Assembly (NCBI RefSeq): GCF_001642795.1
Contig: NZ_LKEH01000025.1
Span: forward strand, 376,223 to 440,222
Length of the DNA stretch: 64,000 nucleotides
Direction: 5' to 3'
From: Pseudomonas viridiflava
GTDB taxonomy: Bacteria; Pseudomonadota; Gammaproteobacteria; Pseudomonadales; Pseudomonadaceae
Shown here: positions 60,211-64,000 of the stretch, piece after piece
How positions within the stretch are numbered: the stretch's first letter is position 1
Layout of the letters: each line of letters begins with the position of its first letter
Translations under genes and position numbers: made by a program
Notes under the pieces: model-generated
The model's input: the letters and a program-made list of their open reading frames with translations, nothing else
Databases searched by the model: none
What the model was told of the DNA's origin: nothing

Positions 60211-60989
60211 GGAGTGGGTTCCTCTAAAGCAGGTTTCAGCAGATCGAGTGCCGCACGTTCGGCGCGGCGCTCGCTGTTGAGGGGAATGTCGTAGGTGATG
60301 CGCGCACCGTAGGCACCGGGGGAGTGCGGGTCGTGGCGGACCTTGTCGAACACCAGCAGGCGCGTACCGAGGTTGAAGCCTTCGGACAGGTCGTGAGTGA
60401 CCATGAACACGGTCAGTTGCGTCTCGCGCCACAGCTCAAGCAACAGGTGATGCATGTCCTTGCGGATACCGGGGTCCAGGGCGCCGAACGGCTCGTCGAG
60501 CAGCAACACGCGAGGCTTCATGATCAAGGCCTGGGCGATCGCCAGTCGTTGCTGCATGCCGCCGGACAGTTGCGAGGGATACTTGTCGAGCGCATGGCCC
60601 AGGCCGACCTTGTGCAGCAGCTGCGCCGCCTGCTCCCGAGCGTCCCGCTTGGCCTGGCCGAACAGTCGGCCGATCCACCGTGAGCGGGGCAGCTCAAGGC
60701 CCAGCGCGACGTTGTCCAGCACGCTCAGGTGCGGAAACACCGAGTAGCGTTGGAAGACCACGCCACGGCTGGCGTCCGGTTCGTTGGAAAGCGGCTGACC
60801 GTCGAGCGTGATCGAGCCACGGCTTGAGGTTTCCTGGCCCAGCAGCAGGCGAAGAAAGGTCGATTTGCCGCAGCCCGACGCGCCGACCAGCGTGCAGAAC
60901 TCGCCTTCGGCAACGTCCAGATTCAAACCTTCCAGCACCACCTGATCGTCGTATTGCTGCCAGACGTTGCGCACGCAGATAAAGCTCAT
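60207..60989 (-). CDS. ABC transporter ATPase of the guanidine operon
   Basis: The 260-residue ATPase has Walker A GASGCGKST, the signature LSGGMQQRLAIAQAL, Walker B VLLLDEPFGALDP and the switch His in VTHDLSEG. It resembles NitD/SsuB/TauB-type ATPases that energise small organic nitrogen or sulfur uptake. It starts at ATG 60989, overlapping the permease stop (ATGA), and overlaps the next gene the same way, so the three are tightly coupled. Confidence 0.93.
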   Translation of the reverse strand: MSFICVRNVWQQYDDQVVLEGLNLDVAEGEFCTLVGASGCGKSTFLRLLLGQETSSRGSITLDGQPLSNEPDASRGVVFQRYSVFPHLSVLDNVALGLELPRSRWIGRLFGQAKRDAREQAAQLLHKVGLGHALDKYPSQLSGGMQQRLAIAQALIMKPRVLLLDEPFGALDPGIRKDMHHLLLELWRETQLTVFMVTHDLSEGFNLGTRLLVFDKVRHDPHSPGAYGARITYDIPLNSERRAERAALDLLKPALEEPTP

Positions 60990-61801
60990 GCTCGCGCTCC
61001 TTCGTACCAGGGAAATGCACGACGGGTCAGGGCTTTCAGGCCCCAGTCCATCAGCCAGGCGAGCAGGGTGATCCAGACCACATAAGGCAGAATCACGTCC
61101 ATCGCCAGGTAGCGGCGAACAAGGAAGATCCGGTAGCCCAGACCGTCGGTGGAGGCAATGGCCTCCGCCGCGATCAGGAACAGCCACGCCGACCCCAGCA
61201 CCAGCCGCAAAGCAATAAGCAGACGCGGCAGCAATTGCGGCAGGATCACCCGCAGGATCAGCGTCCAGGTCGAGGCACCGAGGGTCTGTGCCTTGATCAG
61301 CAGTTCGACCGGAATTTCACGCGCACGCTGCTCCAGATCCCGCGCCAGAATGGGCGTGATGCCGATGACGATCAGCATCACTTTCGACAGCTCGCCCAGA
61401 CCGAACACGATGAACAGAATCGGCAGGATCGCCAGCGGCGGCACCATCGACAACACCGTCAGCAAGGGCGACAGCGGCGCGCCGAACATCGGCAGAATGC
61501 CCGCTGCAATGCCCAGGCACAGCCCGAGCAAGGCACTGATGCCCAGACCGATGGCCAGCCTTTGAAGGCTGGACGCGGTGTCCTGCCACAACAGGTATTC
61601 GCCGGTGCGGACGTCGGCCTTGAACGCCATGCGATTGACCGCATCGGCCATCTGCACCGCGCTGGGCAGCAGTTTGTCGTTGGGGTTTTCCGCAAGCCGG
61701 CTGGCCGAGCCCAGAAAATAGGCGAACAGCAGCAGGGCGAACGGCAGGATCACCAGAATCAGGCGACCGGCGCGATCCGGATGGCGGTTTATCAAGCGCA
61801 T
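60986..61801 (-). CDS. ABC transporter permease of the guanidine operon
   Basis: A 271-residue membrane protein with about six helices and the ABC-permease EAA-like block (RAREIPVELLIKAQTLGASTWTLI), of the SsuC/TauC-type family. It should form the homodimeric channel for the binding protein and ATPase encoded beside it. It follows the binding-protein gene by 27 bp. In operons under ykkC control, the cargo is guanidine or a derivative (inference). Confidence 0.92.
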   Translation of the reverse strand: MRLINRHPDRAGRLILVILPFALLLFAYFLGSASRLAENPNDKLLPSAVQMADAVNRMAFKADVRTGEYLLWQDTASSLQRLAIGLGISALLGLCLGIAAGILPMFGAPLSPLLTVLSMVPPLAILPILFIVFGLGELSKVMLIVIGITPILARDLEQRAREIPVELLIKAQTLGASTWTLILRVILPQLLPRLLIALRLVLGSAWLFLIAAEAIASTDGLGYRIFLVRRYLAMDVILPYVVWITLLAWLMDWGLKALTRRAFPWYEGARA

Positions 61802-61828
61802 GGCAAAGACCTTTGTGCGGAACGTGAA

Positions 61829-62902
61829 TTACAGCTTGCCGTCGGCGGCCATCTGCACGTAGCTGGGGTCGAAATGCAGCTTGAGATTGCCCTTGTCACC
61901 GGTGGTCACACCGTTGGCGAAGGTCATGCCCACCGCCTTGTCATCCTTGGCGCCTTCGCCGAGCAAACCGTGCGCGAACGAGAAGCTGGCGACCTTGCCC
62001 ATGGTTTCCGGCAGCTGTTTGCTGGTGGCGAACTCAAGCGCTTCCTTGGGCGTGGCGAACAGTTTGGTGGTGTCCAGTTGCGACTGGAAGCCCGCCAGAT
62101 CGGTGCCCGAGGCCTTCGCCATGTGTTCAAGCGCAGCCTTGCTCTGGGCGTTTTTGGCGTTCATCAGCGCAACCACTTCAAACCATGCGCCGGTCAGGGC
62201 CTTGCCCAGCGCCGGGTTGTCTTTCAGGGTCTGGGTCTTGACCACCATCATGTCCATGATCTCGCCGGGAATCTGGCTGGAGTTGAACACTTCAGTCACG
62301 CCCGGTTTGGCCTTGATCTCCGACAGCATCGGGTTCCAGGTAGTGACGGCTTGAACATCATCGGTGTTGAAAGCGGCGGCAATATCGGCATCCGAGGTGT
62401 TGACCACCTTCAGGTCCTTCTCGCTGAGCCTGGCGCTGTCCAGCGCGCGAGCCAGCAGGTAGTGGGAAACCGACAGTTCGACCAGATTGACGTCCATGCC
62501 CTTGAGGTCGGCGATCTTCTTGCCTTCGCCCTTGAGCACGACGCCGTCGTTACCGTTGGAGAAGTCGCTGACGATCAGCGCCGTGCTTTCCACGCCACCG
62601 GCGGCCGGAATGGTCAGGGCGTCCATGTTGGTCATGGTGCAGCCATCGAACTGGCCGGCGGTGTACTGGTTGATGGATTCGACGTAGTCGTTGAGCTGGG
62701 TGACGTCGATCTTGATGCCGTATTTCTTGGCCCATTTGTCGACGATGCCCTGAGTGCCTGCGTATTCCCACGGCATCCAGCCTGCGTAGATCGTCCAGCA
62801 GACGTTGAAGTGATCCTTGGGAGCGGCGTTCGCCGAGAAGCTCAATGCTGCGAGAAGACCGGCGCAGAGCAGGCCTGAGAGACGTGACGTTGACTTGAGC
62901 AT
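61829..62902 (-). CDS. Periplasmic binding protein, guanidine/urea ABC transporter
   Basis: From ATG 62902 the product is 357 residues with a Sec signal peptide (LKSTSRLSGLLCAGLLAALS, cleavage after ANA) and the NMT1/TauA-like binding fold: DHFNVCWTIYAGWMPWEYAG, QFDGCTMTNMDALTIPAAGG, and AFNTDDVQAVTTWNPML. The family is annotated as the urea-carboxylase-linked ABC binding protein. The W-rich N-terminal motif may hold a planar cationic ligand. It is the first gene after the riboswitch. The frame is open beyond the start to 63010, inside the riboswitch, and is not used. Confidence 0.9.
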   Translation of the reverse strand: MLKSTSRLSGLLCAGLLAALSFSANAAPKDHFNVCWTIYAGWMPWEYAGTQGIVDKWAKKYGIKIDVTQLNDYVESINQYTAGQFDGCTMTNMDALTIPAAGGVESTALIVSDFSNGNDGVVLKGEGKKIADLKGMDVNLVELSVSHYLLARALDSARLSEKDLKVVNTSDADIAAAFNTDDVQAVTTWNPMLSEIKAKPGVTEVFNSSQIPGEIMDMMVVKTQTLKDNPALGKALTGAWFEVVALMNAKNAQSKAALEHMAKASGTDLAGFQSQLDTTKLFATPKEALEFATSKQLPETMGKVASFSFAHGLLGEGAKDDKAVGMTFANGVTTGDKGNLKLHFDPSYVQMAADGKL

Positions 62903-62960
62903 CGAGAGATCTCCAGTAGTGAAAAGGGCGGCCAGGAGCAACGTGACACCACTGGTGTCC

Positions 62961-63053
62961 TGTCTCCCGGGCTTTTGTCCCGCCGTGTAACCTCTACTGG
63001 AGGTCGCCAACTCTCGGACCAGCCACTTGCCTCTGGCAAGCCGGAACCCTAGT
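62961..63053 (-). ncRNA. Guanidine-I (ykkC) riboswitch
   Basis: On the minus strand the conserved ykkC blocks appear in order: CTAGGGTTCCG, the GGTCCGAGAG core, ACACGGCGGGACAAAAGCCC and GGGAGA. This order and wording is the guanidine-I aptamer. It ends about 60 bases before the binding-protein start. A palindrome (GACACCA/TGGTGTC, 62944-62958) follows and may belong to the expression platform. Guanidine binding would switch on the transport and degradation operon. Confidence 0.93.
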
Positions 63054-63454
63054 CAGCTATTGCAAATTGTGGTGCCGCGAACCGTGTGTTGACTCCTGCA
63101 CAGGATGGACTAAGCGAGAGTTGTGCCAACTCGCCGAAAGGCCCGGTTGGCAAGGGTTGCCATATTTCCAGGTGCAGTGAGGTGCAGGAATCTGCCTTGT
63201 GCTGGTGCACGAGCGCACCTTGATGAGGCGCTGGTTGAAATGTTTTGTAGCATCTTTGTAAGAAAGCGCTACAGGCCGGAGAGCCTTGATTTCAGCGCTT
63301 TTCAGGCTTTCTGGAGTATTTCCAGCGGACGGACGGAGCGTCCTGTTACGCACTGGATCGCGTTTTCAGTGTCTTAACCTTCGTCCGCCAACCGCTTTGG
63401 CGGACGCCGACCAGCGTCGCTGGTTTGTGCCCTATCGCGGTCCAGGAGGCCGCC
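63054..63454. other. 400-bp divergent region upstream of the guanidine operon
   Basis: No gene is supported here. It must contain the promoters of the guanidine operon (minus) and of the lipoprotein gene (plus). A GGCAC...TTGC pair upstream of the riboswitch resembles a sigma-54 site but has a one-base-wrong spacing. The lipoprotein gene has a perfect AGGAGG ribosome site at 63444-63449. Confidence 0.5.
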
Positions 63455-63901
63455 ATGTATCGAAGACCCTCGCTAATCGTTTTGCTGACCCTCTTCCTTG
63501 CTGGTTGTTATGGAGGCCCTGGTTACTACGAATCCGATGTGTACACGCAACCGACGACGGTGGTCGCTGGCGGGTACGGTTTTGACAATGGCTACCGCTC
63601 CACCTATTACCAGGAGCGGCGCATCTACGTGGCGCCTCAACCGCGCTATTACCAACAACCCCGTTACTACGCCCCCGCTCCGCGTTATTACGGTCCACCA
63701 CCTGGACCGCGCTACTACCAACCTGGCCGCCCACCGGGATACGGCTGGCGTAACGACGGCTTCAGAGGCAACGATGGCTATCGCGGCAATTACCGCGGCG
63801 ACTATCGCGGCAATCGTGGATGGAGTGACCACGGCGGTGGCCGGGACCATGGCAGAGGCGACGGCCGTGGTCGTGGAGACGGGCGAGGCGGGCATCGCTG
63901 A
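63455..63901 (+). CDS. Tyr/Gly/Arg-rich small lipoprotein
   Basis: From ATG 63455 (AGGAGG just upstream) the product is 148 residues. A lipoprotein signal peptide ends in LAGC (RPSLIVLLTLFLAGC). The mature protein is low complexity: Tyr/Pro repeats (RYYQQPRYYAPAPRYYGPPP), then Arg/Gly/Asp repeats (RGNYRGDYRGNRG). No catalytic motif is visible. Similar pseudomonad proteins are annotated as hypothetical lipoproteins. A structural or surface role is the only inference. 63902-64000 has nothing I can name. Confidence 0.75.
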   Translation: MYRRPSLIVLLTLFLAGCYGGPGYYESDVYTQPTTVVAGGYGFDNGYRSTYYQERRIYVAPQPRYYQQPRYYAPAPRYYGPPPGPRYYQPGRPPGYGWRNDGFRGNDGYRGNYRGDYRGNRGWSDHGGGRDHGRGDGRGRGDGRGGHR

Positions 63902-64000
63902 TACTCAAGTCCGCCTCAACACTGATCGGGCCCATCGCTCCGCGTGGGCATGCCTCCCGTGACGCTCCGCGTCACAAATGGCACAGACTGCGGATTCAGT

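Noticed and set aside
63060..63090. Sigma-54-like promoter (GGCAC ... TTGC) upstream of the guanidine riboswitch
   Set aside because: The GG and GC elements are separated by 11 bases and not 10, and sigma-54 promoters rarely tolerate this; position is suggestive only.
33849..64000. CRISPR arrays or phage structural genes
   Set aside because: No regularly spaced repeats and no capsid, tail or terminase-like frames were seen.

Overview
The window looks like chromosome of a fluorescent Pseudomonas, most likely the P. syringae group. Reasons: high-GC coding, HscC with a J-like partner, DctB/DctD, XenA nearly matching the P. putida enzyme from memory, RhlA, a DUF1652 gene, Pseudomonas-type REP elements, and a ykkC-controlled guanidine operon. 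No database search was run; identities come from motifs and remembered sequences.

Region 1 (1-17 kb) holds an incomplete J-like co-chaperone gene, hscC, a hybrid histidine kinase, a DctB/DctD-type two-component pair, periplasmic beta-glucosidase BglX, two TPM-domain proteins, a two-gene alpha-xenorhabdolysin-type (XaxAB/YaxAB) pore-forming toxin, a methyltransferase, a GNAT acetyltransferase and a DUF1652 protein.

Region 2 (17.7-33.6 kb) is metabolic. A SulP transporter precedes a tightly coupled eight-gene cluster: amidase, DeoR regulator, M20-type amidohydrolase, two APH-fold kinases, DUF3311 protein, sodium:solute symporter and HAD phosphatase. I read it as a catabolic pathway for an unidentified amide or ureide. 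Next come a D-tartrate locus (LysR, tartrate dehydratase, DctA-type carrier), an ArsR/xenA divergent pair and a HicAB toxin-antitoxin module.

Region 3 (33.8-37.7 kb) has a classical autotransporter with a Pro-Thr-Glu linker and a small lipoprotein.

Region 4 (37.9-47.5 kb) is the most unusual part. A 9.6-kb element sits inside the T-loop of a tRNA-Gly(CCC) gene. The two halves of the broken tRNA lie at its ends, share a duplicated GAACC, and rejoin into a perfect 74-nt tRNA. The element ends are inverted repeats (TTATTGGAC), and just inside its right end it carries a complete, slightly different tRNA-Gly(CCC) that can replace the broken one. Its cargo looks like defence: a retron reverse transcriptase fused to a trypsin-like protease with a candidate msr-msd RNA upstream, two different PD-(D/E)xK nuclease-like proteins, a DUF5677-like protein and a membrane protein. 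I see no recombinase or transposase in it.

Region 5 (47.7-64 kb) has rhlA, rsuA, a CWC zinc-binding protein, a 1081-residue dermonecrotic-toxin-like protein, and a guanidine operon on the minus strand. That operon runs from a guanidine-I riboswitch through an ABC transporter (binding protein, permease, ATPase), two carboxyguanidine deiminase subunits and guanidine/urea carboxylase to allophanate hydrolase. The carboxylase gene contains an in-frame REP pair. A Tyr/Gly/Arg-rich lipoprotein closes the window.
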